Assembly (NCBI GenBank): GCA_021464245.1 | Contig: JADCRB010000017.1 | Coordinates: 407,427-471,426, forward strand | DNA from: Carallia brachiata | Taxonomy: Eukaryota > Streptophyta > Magnoliopsida > Malpighiales > Rhizophoraceae | DNA length: 64,000 bases | Direction of reading: 5' to 3' | In this document: positions 48,716-60,698 of the stretch, in pieces | Numbering within the stretch: position 1 is the first letter of the stretch | Layout: each line of letters opens with the position of its first letter | Made by a program: the position numbers and the translations under genes | Notes under the pieces: generated by a model | What the model saw: only the letters and a program-made list of their open reading frames with translations | Database searches by the model: none | Told to the model about the DNA's origin: nothing

Positions 48716-49870
48716 TTCTCATTCGGCTCTATTGTGCGTCGTTTTCTTGCTAATATGTGCTGAGAGCATTTAAGAGTCTCAGGAGGTTTTGCCAGTGATT
48801 TTCGCTCGGTTCATTAGTAATGTTGGCCGTTAGGTGCCCCTCTTCGTTGGTGTGTTTGGTTTGGTTCCAATTTGTGTTGGGTTTTGTTGGTATTGCTGTC
48901 GAGACTTCTGCTGCAGTTCTCTTCGGGGCTTCGTCCTAGGTCCCTGTACAATGTCTGTCAGTTGGTGATGGCTTAGGTGGTTCGTGGAGGCGATACCGCT
49001 CGAGTGTAGTCGTTGTTTCGCCGTGTTGGGTGTCTGTGTTGCAGCGCTGGGGAGCTAGAGGTGGAGTGGCCCTCCTGCTATGTGTCTCTTATTCTGTGTT
49101 TGGAAGTGAAGAAAGTGGGGGATTAAGGTAAATTATTATGTTTAGGAAATGTTTGAAAAATGGAGGAGAGAAAAATTTCTAATTCTCATAATCTTCCTTA
49201 TCCCACCAAAATCAATCTTCTCAAAAATAGGAAGAAAGTTGTTAGTTCTCTTACCAAATTTATTAAATAACTCAATTACCTCTCACATAATTTAAAAATT
49301 ATAATTTTACCTAAACAAAATATTTTTAATAAAATTTATTATGAAAGATAAAATTATTATTCCAACACATTTTATGTTTCTCTCTTCCACTTTTCATTAT
49401 TTTCCAAACAAAAAAATTTATAATTTTCCTCCTTACTACTATCTCCTCTTTTCAAATACAAGAGAGAATAGATTATATTTTCCTCTTATAATGATTCTCT
49501 TCTTCACTTTCCTCTCATTTACCTTTCTCTCTTTTAAAAATCTTATCTAAACACAGTGTTAGACTTTGGGCTGTGGTGTTGGCAGCGCCCTCTCTCACCG
49601 GTGGTAGTTCGATGCCTGGCTGTTGTCGCTCAGTGGTGGTGGTTTCGAAGTGTTAGCTTTAGGCATTTAGGCTTATCTAAGTTAAGTCTCTCCTGAGCCT
49701 CTAGTTGCCTGGTTCTATGTTTCTCTACTTTTGGTGGGCTGCCCAACTATTGTGGGCTAGTGGTTAGGCTTAGTTCTTAGGCCCTGTAATTATTTTCTGA
49801 TCTAATAAATGTTACCTTTTTTCCGACCAAATAAATAAATAAATAAATGTTACCTTTTTGTTCAAAAAAA
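48716..49870 (+). mobile_element. probable LINE 3' region, split by a MITE
   Basis: 48716-49091 and 49559-49870 are strikingly G+T-rich against the A/T background, as in the region at 11270-11910. The second part ends in 'CCTGTAATTATTTTCTG', 'TAATAAATGTTACC' and an (AAAT)n tail, as a retrotransposon 3' UTR would. The two parts are separated by the MITE at 49092-49558 and read as one when it is removed. No reverse transcriptase is left. An unrelated captured gene fragment is the alternative. Confidence 0.45.
49092..49558. mobile_element. Harbinger/Tourist-like MITE, copy B
   Basis: The left end 'TTCTGTGTTTGGAAGTG' and the right end 'CTAAACACAGTG' form a terminal inverted repeat matching the element at 1823-2411. 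It is flanked on both sides by TTA (49089-49091 and 49559-49561), the typical 3-bp target duplication. The 467-bp interior is A/T-rich with matching GAGGAAA/TTTCCTC-type arms and no transposase. Confidence 0.75.
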
Positions 49871-50798
49871 TTTTTCAAACAACAGACAATTGTTTAGAGC
49901 TCCACGGTCAAGATACTAATTGTAGGATCTACATATCTCCTGTCAATCTTTTCCCATTTCTGAGTTTATTCCAGTTTTTGGGCAGTGAAATAGGTGGTCG
50001 GGATTATTAACCCACGATTAGCACAATAAGCATCTCTAAAAGACATAATTGTATTTAAGAATTTTCTCGTTCCGAATTGAAAATTTTTCAGACATGTTTT
50101 TCTGTGTCGGCAACTTATCGGTTACGTGTTCATGTCCAATGCATGTCCTACACGACATTTCAGCAATTGGAAGTCGTGTCCATGCTTCCTTGGAGTAAAC
50201 AATAATGGTTCACGCTAATATCATGTTGATGGTGAATTATTAGACTTACATGAGTCGAATATTAATTGTTAAATATAATTGTTGTTCATAATCGACCAAC
50301 TTATTTTGCTGGTAACAACTTTTTTGAGAAACGTTAACCATAATTGTTGTTTAACGTTTCGTGTTTAAGCTATTAACCAATCAACTTGGCGAATTGGGTA
50401 TTCGATGAAGGGGTATTGAGAACTTTTTTGTTTAATTCATTAAAATGCCTGTAAGATATACAATAAATATAACTCTCTCTTCACATGAGTTTCACATTCT
50501 CTTTTTTAAAATTAGAATTCAAGACTTATAAAATTTTAATTTTTATAGTGTCTTATTTCTCATGAAATATTTTTTTTTGCGATCCACTTGTACGGTGGAG
50601 CCTATCTTCTGAAAAATTGGGCTCTGGCCCAAACCTGTTTGGTAGGCGTATTTTTGGTCCCTTTCTTTACTAGGCCGACAGTTGGGTCATGAAAATATTG
50701 TGTTACCCCTTTTTATTTTTCTAAATAATCAAGATCATAAATTACACAGTAATTTTTTTTTTTTATAAATTTTACATCTTTGATCTCTAAAATAAAAG
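49871..50798. other. gene-poor DNA
   Basis: No gene, RNA or clear mobile-element boundary was recognised. Confidence 0.35.
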
Positions 50799-50808
50799 TC
50801 TAAAGTTC

Positions 50809-50963
50809 TTAAGGGAATGTTCTAGTGGTGAAGGCTTAAGACCTCTATGTGAAAAGTATTAAGTTCTAATCCTGATAATAGAGAATGAGGTTTATAGGAA
50901 TGACGAAAGTTACATTATTTTCTAACTCACGACTTAATTGATTTTTTAATAAATAAAAAAAAA
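50809..50963 (+). mobile_element. tRNA-derived SINE with target duplication
   Basis: A box 'TCTAGTGGTGAAGG' (50821) and B box 'AGTTCTAATCC' (50862) are spaced as in tRNA-derived SINEs. The body ends 'CGACTTAATTGATTT' and an A-rich tail at 50951-50963. It is flanked by TCTAAAGTTC (50799-50808) and TCTAAATTC (50964-50972), a near-perfect target duplication. Tail remnants of similar sequence occur near 22130 and 43270. Confidence 0.7.
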
Positions 50964-50972
50964 TCTAAATTC

Positions 50973-52967
50973 GAATTACTAAAACATCACTCGAGGGAAT
51001 CAGGTTATCTTTTGAAAATTGTGTTAAGTTCAATGAGTAAACAAGTTTTGTCCCAAAAAAAAATAAAGAATAAATCAATATGAAAGATATTAGTGGAAAA
51101 GGGGAAAATAGCCGGGTGTTTTTTTTAATCGATTTCTCATAATGTTCTTGGACGAAGGATACCTTGGAGATTGAGGTGCGTTGCTGGTACAACAATAAGT
51201 TCCCGTTTCAAGTTGGGATGGTTCATGAAAAGGACTCTTCAACCATAAATTAGCAAAGATTTTGCGATAGGGAAACGAAGGAAAAAGGAATAATTATGTC
51301 TGTGTGAGCCACCAGACAAAGACTCTGCGTACTTTCCACAACTTCCAGTTGTTGGCCCTCCCAAACATTATTTTACATATGATGGGTACTAATAGAGCAT
51401 TGAAGCTGCCATGAATGAATCATTAAAAGCTTGAAAAATTATCTGTCGCCTTCTTTCCCTGATCCTCGTATGAGTACCTAACGTATCATACTGCACGTTA
51501 ATGTTTTGGCTTTAAATCAAGTCCTCATTCTTACCTTCACAAAAGATAATTTAAAAGATAATTTCAAAATAACAGTAAAGTAATATGAGTTATTATATGA
51601 ATATGAGATTGGGTGAGCATCGGATTAGCACATAATTTTTGGGACGCTCTAAACATTCATGAGTGAAAAAAACAAATAAAATTACTAATAAAACCTACGA
51701 AATCGCAATTCATACCACATTCAAAGTATTACTTGTTTACTCTACACTGTTCTCCAAAGAGACTTAATAGTTAAAACCTTAATTCTCTATTAATAATGTT
51801 TTGCATTCTAACATGACAAGGATATAAAATTTATGGGAGCAAACAAAAAAATATATATTACTATTTACTTAAAGCATTAGTTATTCCCACTTTATGCATG
51901 CACCAAAAAAAAAATGTTGTTTTTAGATTATTTATTCCTTCCACATGATAATTATCCCGTCTTTTGATTGTAATTACGAGATTTTAGCTAATTAATTTTT
52001 AAACTAAAATTCCAATAATCTCATACTCAATAAGGCCAGTGATACCTTTGAAAACAAATATAGATGGCAACCCAAACTGATCAATAAATCAAGGCTTAAT
52101 TAACCAAAAACTAATTAGGACTTGTTCTAACCTCTAGAACCGTTGCCAAATTGGAGCTTTTTTGTTAAATCTGTCTTAATTATTTAGGATGAGGGGAAAG
52201 TAATTTTATCCCAAGTTTGTAGAGTTGCATTCATATGTAATGAAAATCTCATATTAGTAATTGTTTTAAGGATTACCTACATTTTTCTAAGATTATTAAA
52301 GGTTCTATTTATAATTAACGATGGGCTGCACAATTTTACTCTTTCTAAAAACTCCCATACTTTCATCCAGAGATGTGATTCCATGATTACCTCCTAATTT
52401 TCATATTATGGTCTTTGTGGTTCATCATTATACACACGAAAATTGAAAAGATAATTATTACATAGTTACTTTATTTTTGTTTGTTTTAATTTGTGCGGTA
52501 AGAATATTTTTGGTTTCTTAACTGATTTTAAGTTACACCATCGACCTATTACATTCCGGATTTTACTCATGGTGCTCTCTGTAAAGATCGTATTTTATCT
52601 TATGCGATGGGTGCTCTGCATAAAAATTGTATTATATTATCTCATGAGGTGGTAGGCTAATAACAATTTAATATACTTCTCTTACTTTTGATTTATATTC
52701 GAGTCTTACGGGCAGTGCCTCACGACAATGACCATTGAGTTTGGTCTGTTAAACCGAGCTCCGCACGTACCTAGTTTCAGATTCGTTAACAGCGTTTAGT
52801 TAATTTGTGAGAAATTCATTTGAATTTAACAGTATTTAAGTGATGAGTCTATTTCTGATAATTGATATACGTATAATAAATCTGTTTTTCTAATATAAAA
52901 AAATCATATTATACTTGTGCAATGTTTTAGAAATATAATATCATGACTGATGTTTTATCACTCGATA
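50973..52967. other. gene-poor AT-rich DNA
   Basis: No gene was recognised. About 52690-52860 has complex sequence with 'AGATTCGTTAACAGCG', resembling the body of the tRNA-headed SINE family, but the match is too short to call. Confidence 0.35.
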
Positions 52968-53060
52968 TGATAGTTTAGTAGTAATCTATCATACTTCTTC
53001 GACTAATGCCTTGAATTCAAATCTCGATAGCTGTATTTAAAGGTTGTAACCTTCATATTT
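52968..53060 (+). repeat. partial copy of the tRNA-headed SINE family
   Basis: 'GATATGATAGTTTAGTAGTA', then 'CATACTTCTTCGACTAATG' and 'TTGAATTCAAATCTCGATAG' follow the head of the SINE copies at 35590, 39487 and 41401. The body is not clearly present. Confidence 0.45.
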
Positions 53061-53667
53061 ATTAGAATTAGTTGTTAACTGTGCGTTACTGGTTTTAAAT
53101 TTAACAATTATTGTGATTGACTTGGAAGAAATCTGTTAAGTTGGGTTCAATAAAATATACAAATAGAAATTATTATGACTTTGATGTATAAATTTAATAA
53201 TTAATATATCTATAATAATTTTTTATTTTTAATTAAAAAAAAAGACTAATGTTTAAATTTTGATTCATCAACCTACACCACATAATGGAGTTGATTTAGT
53301 TGATAATTATTCACAGGTTTGACTCTGGACTTTTTGTATTGTAACGCTGCAGCCTGCAGCGGTACCGAGGTGGGTCATTTATTTTTCAGTCGCAAATAAA
53401 AAAAGGTGATACTTTACAATTTGTTTAAAAAAATACATACACATTGCGTCTGTTAAAAAAGCAAATTTCTTTAACTTACTTTTAATCTCACAGGGACGAA
53501 AGATTCAATACAAACGACCATCTTATTACTAGGTGTGGATGAAACTAAACAAAGGAATAATCCCTTTTTGACCAAACAAAGGAATATCCCTAAGCATAAG
53601 CAAGGAGAGTGTTTAAATATGAGAAAATTTGAAAATTAGTATGTAAAATTTGGATTGTTAAAATGTA

Positions 53668-53709
<42 letters not shown>

Positions 53710-53775
53710 TTTTTTATAAATAAATAAATTATTAAATTGATTTAATAAAATTCGTGTGCCGCAAATGCTTGGTCA
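53061..53775. other. gene-poor DNA with (TA)n tract
   Basis: No gene was recognised. A (TA)n microsatellite lies at about 53678-53704. Confidence 0.4.
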
Positions 53776-54060
53776 ATGCAAATCAATCCTCAACACTTGA
53801 CGGTTTTCACGCCACTACCCGTTAGCAGCATTACATGCTCTTTTGTCGTTGTACGGCATTTTGGATCGAATTTCCCAAACACCAACGGCGGGATACGTTT
53901 ACCGTGGAATGCAGCCTCCATCGAAAGACACGTGTGCATGCAATGCCTTGTTCTTGGTGACACAAAACAACTGTCGGTCTAGGTTAGCATGCCACCGAAA
54001 TTACCAATTTGGACTCTTTTTTTGGACTCTGAAACACAACATGTGCTGACAACAACAGGT
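53776..54060. other. GC-richer patch with G-box and RY-type motif
   Basis: A complex, GC-richer island in A/T-rich DNA. It has 'ACACGTGTGCATGCAATGC', a G-box-like ACACGTGT touching the RY element GCATGCA. In known plant promoters this pair is bound by bZIP and ABI3/FUS3-type B3 factors. Two overlapping short open frames encode nothing recognisable. It could be regulatory, a lost gene fragment, or chance. Confidence 0.35.
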
Positions 54061-57000
54061 TCGCGCTTCCCTAGATTTCTTTCAGAAAAATTTTAGCATA
54101 GTACACCGCACTTGCAACAATAAATAAAATAATATTAAAAATCAAAAATAATTTTTTTGTTTTTAACCACAAAATATTCTTAGGCATATTAATTGTGATT
54201 TTTTTTTAAAATACAAAAATAATTTACATAGTCCGCATGTAGATTATATTATTATATATATAAATTGAAATTAAAAGTTATTTATTGACGTTTTTATTTA
54301 ACTTTTTTCGTAAGAAAAATCCTTCACCCCAACACTATTAAGCCTGTAAAAATTTTTCTCACATCTAATCTTGCTATCAATAAATCTTAAATCTATTACT
54401 AATATATCTATAATTATTATTTAATCTTTACTACAATGAAATTTATTATTTAAATATTAATAAATTTAAAAAAAAATTAATATTTAAATACAATGTTAAT
54501 AAATATAAAATTTAATATCACACTTTCAATATCATCTTTCATCTTTCATCTTTCCTATTGGAGGATGTAGGCACCAGTAAACCTGAGATGAATACGAGGT
54601 AAGAAACGTTAAATTGCTATCCTCTTGCATTGGTCCAGCTTCATGCTGAACCACCTTAATAAGCTAGAAATATTTTGCTCTGTATATTTTAATTTTAAAT
54701 TTATTAATATTAAAATTAGATATAAAAGAGATCTATTTGAACTCAATAGTTTTCGAGAGATGAGTTCTTCGTGCATGAGAGTTTAAATGAGGATAATAAC
54801 CGATGATATTAACTTCAGATCACAAGTACAATAACTTATACATCAAATATTGTGTTTTTTTTTTTTGGATAAAAAAGGATAAAATAAAAAATTATGGTCA
54901 TCATGATTTTAGTGCACTTCTATGTAATAAAAATGTCATTATATTATTTTTATTATGGAAGTTATCATAGTATTTTCATGAAGAATTTAGTTACACCAAC
55001 AAGTATGATTTTCTTTGAACTACATTTGTAAACAACAGTTACAAAAACAATGGATTACGATAATGTTTTGAATATAACAATTACTAACATCTAAAATCGG
55101 GAGAATTTTAATTTGATTACTTATTTTACTATAATTCATTCATAATTTTATATTACACAAAAAAAATAAAGTGCATATAAAATAAAAAATAATAAAATAA
55201 TTTGTTTACTATAAAATTAGTGTTTTGTATTAAAAAAAAAAGAATAATAAAGGGGTGAGACCCCCCTTTTTGTCTTTTTTTTTTTTTTTTTTTTTCACTT
55301 AGCATCTTAATAACTTAACATCATTAGTTCTTCAGCTCTGTGCTCCTTTGTACTACTCATTCATTCCTTATATTAGCCTCCCTCTGGCATTATGCAATCT
55401 TTTATATATTGTATCAATGAATTAAATTTATCAAAAAAATAATTATGAGTATCTAGAATAATGATAAGTAGAAGAAAATATGAATTTTTTTATGGTGAAA
55501 AATATGAAAGTTTCGAAGAAAAAGGAAAAAATATATATTTTTTTAAAAGTGAAAAATATATTATTGTTGTGCAAAATGTAATCAGAAAATTAATATACAA
55601 AAAAAACACAAGCACACAACCTGGCATCACTTAATTGGCCCAATTGTGAACGTCATTCTACTTCAATCTATATCATTAAGCAATATGACTTCAATCTATA
55701 TCATTAAAACAAATATTTGGTAAAAATTTTTAGACAAAATTAAAGAAGAATCAAAGTGATATGTATCGTTACATAATTAAAATTTAAAATATATATAAAT
55801 TATTAGATATTATTAAATAAATTAGATGACTACTTTGATGTTAACTGTGATTAAGTTGTGTAGTGTAACTATGTTATCAAATTGAGCATAATTGACTGTA
55901 ATTTTAGAAAATCTAAATTAAGGAAATCTTAGTGTGCACAATTTTATAAAACACACACAGATATACAATAATATAGACCGTTAAATAGTTAAATTTAAGA
56001 AAAAATAGATAAATTATTAAATATTATTAATCTATTTATTTATATTCCATTAAAAGTGAGCTACATAACGTTGTTAATTCAATTAATATAGACCATCTTC
56101 AAGAATCAAATGTAGGAACATTTAATACCAAGATACTAAAAATCTCAAGACATGAGCCTATTTCACATTTCAAGTTAAGAATCGTCCAAAACACATAAAA
56201 AATGATCATAAGTCCTAACCAAACAAGGATTTGTTGTCCAACTCAAATCCAATCTTAGTTCAAAAACCTAAAACCAAACTCACTTCCCAAACTAAACGAA
56301 AATTATTTTCCAAACTTATACCAATTAATTAACCTAAAAATTTGTTTTATGAAGCAAAGCCCAACAAAAAGGGTATTAAATGACTTTGTATTAGATTAAC
56401 ACAAACACAGGTCTTGCTGAAAAAAAAAAAAAAAAAAAAGACACAAACACCGGTCATGACTCATGAGAGAGCGTCCAGACGACATAAACTCCGGCACCAA
56501 CGGTATCCGCACACAGTCTTTCACACGCTTGACACTGGTCCCCACCTCAGAGCTTCTGTCTGTATATTTTCTCTCTCTTGTACAAAAAGACAAATAACAT
56601 TTAAAAAAGAGAATAGAATTTGTGAACTTAAAAGATACGTAATTTATTTAATATTTTATATATTATTTAATTTTTATAAATATTTTATATATTATTTAAT
56701 TTTTATAAAAGAGTTTTATCAAATTATGCCACTGTGCCTTCGATTAACCTGTTAAAAATAAGATTTATTATATGTTTAAAGAAATTTTTTTAAGAAAATG
56801 TGTATAATATAATAAATTTAAAATTTTTTTAAATTATATTAAAAAAAATGTGATAAAAAATTATTATTTTATATTTTATATTTCATATTTTATTATTATA
56901 TTTAAAAAAATTCTAAATTTATTTTATTATAGATATCCTTTTAATAACTTCTTGAAGAGATATTTTTTTTAATAAAAAAAAAAAAGAAAAAGGTGGAAAG
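54061..57000. other. gene-poor AT-rich DNA
   Basis: Mostly A/T-rich with long homopolymers. No gene, RNA or complete transposon was recognised. About 54540-54660 is somewhat more complex but not identified. Confidence 0.4.
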
Positions 57001-57280
57001 AGAAAAACAAAAGTGTTTGGAGAGAGAATATTGGGACTGAATACTCTTGCAGATTCATCAGATACTAATTCTCTCTCTCTCTCTCTGTTCTCTTTTTTTA
57101 ATTTATGTGTGTGTGTGTGTGTTTTGTTTTTCCCTCTCAACTTTGTCTGAGTGGAAATTGCTTGCTCCTTAACACTTATCATCTTTTCTTTGTTCTGTGT
57201 TTTTCTACCGCCAATGTGAGTGGAGCTTGTTAGGGTTTCTGTAAAGCCCATTTTCAAGATCTTCCCTGATCTTCTTCGAG
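57001..57280 (+). promoter_or_regulatory. core promoter and first leader exon of the second MCTP gene
   Basis: A pyrimidine patch with (CT)n at about 57068-57087 and a (TG)n tract at 57106-57121 lies before complex sequence that ends in 'TTCTTCGAG|GTAATA', a good splice donor at 57281. This fits a noncoding first exon of perhaps 150-200 bases. The transcription start is an estimate. Confidence 0.5.
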
Positions 57281-58259
57281 GTAATAATAATGTGGTAACT
57301 TTAGGTACATATGCATATCTTTTGCATGTGAGCTTTGGGGCTTTTTTTTTTTTTGTTTGAAAATTTTCCCTTTTCTTTCTTTTTTGTTTTGTTTTGTTTT
57401 GTTTTGTTTTGAGGTTCTGTGGTCTTATTGTTTAATGTTTTACAGTACTTTGGGCTGTCTTAAGCTCTGTGTTGCGTTTGGTTCTCGAGAAAATACTTAG
57501 GAAAGAGAGGATAAAAAGAGTTGAGAATCTTGTGGAACTTGTTTATTTTGTTTGCCTTTTTTTTTTTTTTTTTTGGGTTGCTGGGAGAGTTGGGGGAAGA
57601 AAAAATTTCTTTCTTTCTTTCTTTCTGTTTCTTTTTTTTTTTTTTGGTTATGGCTCTTTGTTGTTATAAAAAAGAAAAAAAAATTGGCTGTGCGGGAAAA
57701 TAATTAGTCTCAGGTATGTTCTAATGCACTCTGCATTTTTTCCGTTTCTCGGCAACCAAACAGACATCTAAGAGGATTTTCAAAGGCTTCAGTTTGCAGA
57801 TTTGCCTTAATCTACGTCGTTTTGGGTTCAAACCCTTTTGTTCTTACGGATCTAAGTCTAATACTAAAATGTTGTTTTCCTGCTTTCTCCACTCGGTATA
57901 TTGTGTGTCTGTGTTTTTGCTTCCAGGTTTGGAGCGTTCAGATCTGACGATTTGAGAGATATCTCGGCTTTCAGCTTTTGAAAGTTCATTAATTTCTGTT
58001 GATGTTCATTTAAACAGAAATCTAAGAGGATATTCAAAGGCTTCAGTTTGTAGATTTGCTCTAATCTACGTCGTTTTGGGTTCTTCTTATTCGTCATTTA
58101 AACTACCCTTTTTTCTCTCTCATACTTATCCGTTAAGGTTAGTTTCACTTGTTTGAATGTTTTGAATTACTTTCCTATTTTTCAGTTTCCCCGAGCATTT
58201 AGGTACTTAGTTTGCCATTCAGTAACGGCTAATTGGGATTTTCTTTTATTTTCTTTCAG
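57281..58259 (+). other. 5'-UTR intron of the second MCTP gene
   Basis: Inferred from a donor GTAATA at 57281 and an acceptor TTTCTTTCAG at 58250-58259, 117 bases before the ATG. It is about 979 bp, T-rich, with a (GTTTT)n tract (about 57384-57411). It holds the 72-bp direct repeat described separately. Leader introns are common in otherwise intronless plant genes. Confidence 0.55.
57758..58083 (+). repeat. 72-bp direct repeat, two copies 254 bp apart
   Basis: 57758-57829 and 58012-58083 share 'ATCTAAGAGGAT', 'TTCAAAGGCTTCAGTTTG', 'AGATTTGC' and 'TAATCTACGTCGTTTTGG', with about six mismatches over 72 bases. Both lie in the inferred leader intron of the MCTP gene. Confidence 0.9.
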
Positions 58260-58376
58260 GGTTTGTTTTATTTTTGAATCAGAGTTCTGTTTCTGGCTCA
58301 TTGAAGACTCAACTTTTCAACTTCAACTTGAATCTAAGTTTGAGATTTTGGGTACCTTCTCATCTGAGCCATAAAG

Positions 58377-60698
58377 ATGCAGAGGCCTCCGCCAGAGGAA
58401 TTTCTATTGAAGGAGACCAATCCTCACCTTGGAGGGGGTAAGGTCACTGGTGACAAGCTCACAAGCACCTATGACCTGGTTGAACAGATGCAGTATCTTT
58501 ATGTCCGGGTCGTTAAGGCCAAGGACTGCCGGGAAAAGATGTCACCGGTAGTCTTGACCCTTATGTGGAAGTTAAGCTTGGAAATTATAAGGGCACTACA
58601 AGGCATTTTGAGAAGAAGTCTAATCCTGAGTGGAACCAGGTGTTTGCATTTTCAAAGGATCGGATTCAGGCCTCAATTCTTGAGGTTACTGTCAAGGATA
58701 AGGATTTTGTGAAGGATGATTTCGTCGGTCGGGTTTTGTTCGATTTGAATGAGATACCAAAACGGGTTCCACCAGATAGTCCTTTAGCACCACAGTGGTA
58801 TAGGTTGGAGGATAGGAAGGGAGAAAAAGTGAAGGGGGAATTGATGTTAGCTGTATGGATGGGAACCCAAGCGGATGAAGCTTTTCCAGAAGCTTGGCAT
58901 TCAGATGCTGCTACTGTTAGTGGGATGGATGGTCTTGCTAACATTCGTTCCAAGGTTTATCTTTCCCCAAAGCTGTGGTACTTAAGGGTCAATGTTATTG
59001 AAGCTCAGGACCTCCAAGCCATCTTCAAGGCAGGTTTCCAGAGGTGTTTGTGAGGGCTATCCTGGGAAATCAAGTTTTGAGAACAAGAATTTCCCCGAGC
59101 AGGAGCATTAATCCCATGTGGAACGAGGACCTTATGTTTGTTGCAGCAGAACCATTTGAGGATCCTTTAATTTTGAGTGTGGAAGATAGAGTAGCGCATA
59201 ATAAGGATGAAGTACTTGGGAGGTGTGCTATTCCTTTACAGTATGCTGACAGAAGGTTTGACCATAAACCTGTCAATACCAGGTGGTTTAATCTGGAGAA
59301 ACATGTTGTTGTAGAGGGGGAAAAGAAGAAGGAAACTAAGTTTTCAAGCAGGATACACATGAGGATTTGTTTAGAGGGTGGCTATCATGTTCTTGATGAA
59401 TCAACACACTATAGCAGTGACCTTCGGCCTACAGCAAAACAGCTATGGAAGTCAAGCATAGGGGTCCTAGAGTTGGGTATTCTTAATGCTCAAGGATTGA
59501 TGCCCATGAAGACAAAGGATGGTCGAGGAACAACAGACGCATATTGTGTAGCCAAGTATGGGCAGAAGTGGGTTCGTACAAGAACTATTATTGATAGTTT
59601 CATGCCCAAGTGGAATGAGCAATATACTTGGGAAGTTTTTGATCCCTGTACTGTCATAACAATTGGGGTCTTTGATAATTGTCATCTGCATGGAGGAGAC
59701 AAGGGTGGAGGGGCAAAGGATTCGAGAATTGGGAAGGTGCGCATCCGTCTTTCCACACTTGAAACTGATCGGGTATACACGCACTCTTATCCACTTTTGG
59801 TTCTGCATCCTAATGGCGTCAAGAAGATGGGAGAAATTCACTTGGCAGTCCGTTTCACTTGTTCATCCTTGCTTAACATGATGCACATGTACTCACAACC
59901 TTTGCTTCCGAAGATGCATTATCTACATCCACTTACTGTTAGCCAGCTTGATAGTTTGAGGCACCAGGCCACTCAGATTGTGTCAATGAGGCTAACCCGT
60001 GCAGAGCCACCACTAAGGAAGGAGATTGTTGAATATATGCTAGATGTTGGGTCACATATGTGGAGTATGAGAAGAAGCAAAGCAAATTTTTTTAGGATCA
60101 TGGGGGTTTTGAGTGGATTAATTGCTGTGGGCAAATGGTTTGATCAGATCTGCAATTGGAAAAACCCCATTACCACAGTGCTGATCCACATTTTGTTTAT
60201 AATACTTGTTCTCTACCCAGACTTATCTTACCCACAATCTTCCTGTATCTCTTCCTGATTGGGGTTTGGTACTATAGATGGAGGCCAAGGCATCCTCCTC
60301 ACATGGATACTCGTCTTTCTCATGCAGAGTCCGCACACCCTGATGAACTGGACGAGGAATTTGATACGTTCCCAACTTCGCGTCCTTCTGATATTGTAAG
60401 GCTGAGATATGACCGATTGAGGAGTATTGCTGGGAAGATACAGACTGTGGTTGGTGATTTAGCTACTCAAGGGGAGAGGCTGCAATCTTTGCTAAGCTGG
60501 CGAGACCCAAGAGCCACAGCTCTATTTGTGATTTTCTGTTTGGTGGCTGCTATTGTTCTTTATGTTACTCCTTTCCAAGTTGTTGCGCTGCTTGCTGGAT
60601 TTTATGTGTTGAGACATCCAAGGTTCCGCCACAGGCTTCCTTCTGTGCCGCTCAATTTCTTCCGACGGCTGCCAGCAAGAACTGATTGTATGTTGTGA
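58377..60698 (+). CDS. MCTP3/4: MCTP3/MCTP4-like (FTIP3/FTIP4-type) protein, frameshifted
   Basis: An intronless frame begins MQRPPPEEFLLKETNPHLGG and ends RRLPARTDCML, the start and end of plant MCTP3/MCTP4, with full length near 774 residues. Three C2 domains are followed by the PRT_C membrane region with hydrophobic stretches (TVLIHILFIILVLYP, then FVIFCLVAAIVLYVTPF). These are ER/plasma-membrane tethers at plasmodesmata; the Arabidopsis FTIP3/FTIP4 pair restrains STM movement in shoot meristem cells. The frame breaks three times: near 58526 (after VVKAKD), near 59013-59035 (after EAQDLQ, a cluster of small indels) and near 60222 (LYPDLS where the family has LYPEL). Each shifts the frame by one base of net loss, while the sequence between is perfectly MCTP-like. 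That suggests sequence errors, not a dead gene, but a recent pseudogene is not excluded. Confidence 0.9.

Noticed and set aside
56919..57257. 112-codon minus-strand open frame
   Set aside because: It runs antisense across the pyrimidine patch and leader of the MCTP gene and is low complexity (THTHTH, RERERE).
58666..59360. Minus-strand open frames opposite the MCTP gene, and similar ones opposite FTIP1
   Set aside because: They are antisense shadows of conserved C2-domain coding sequence.
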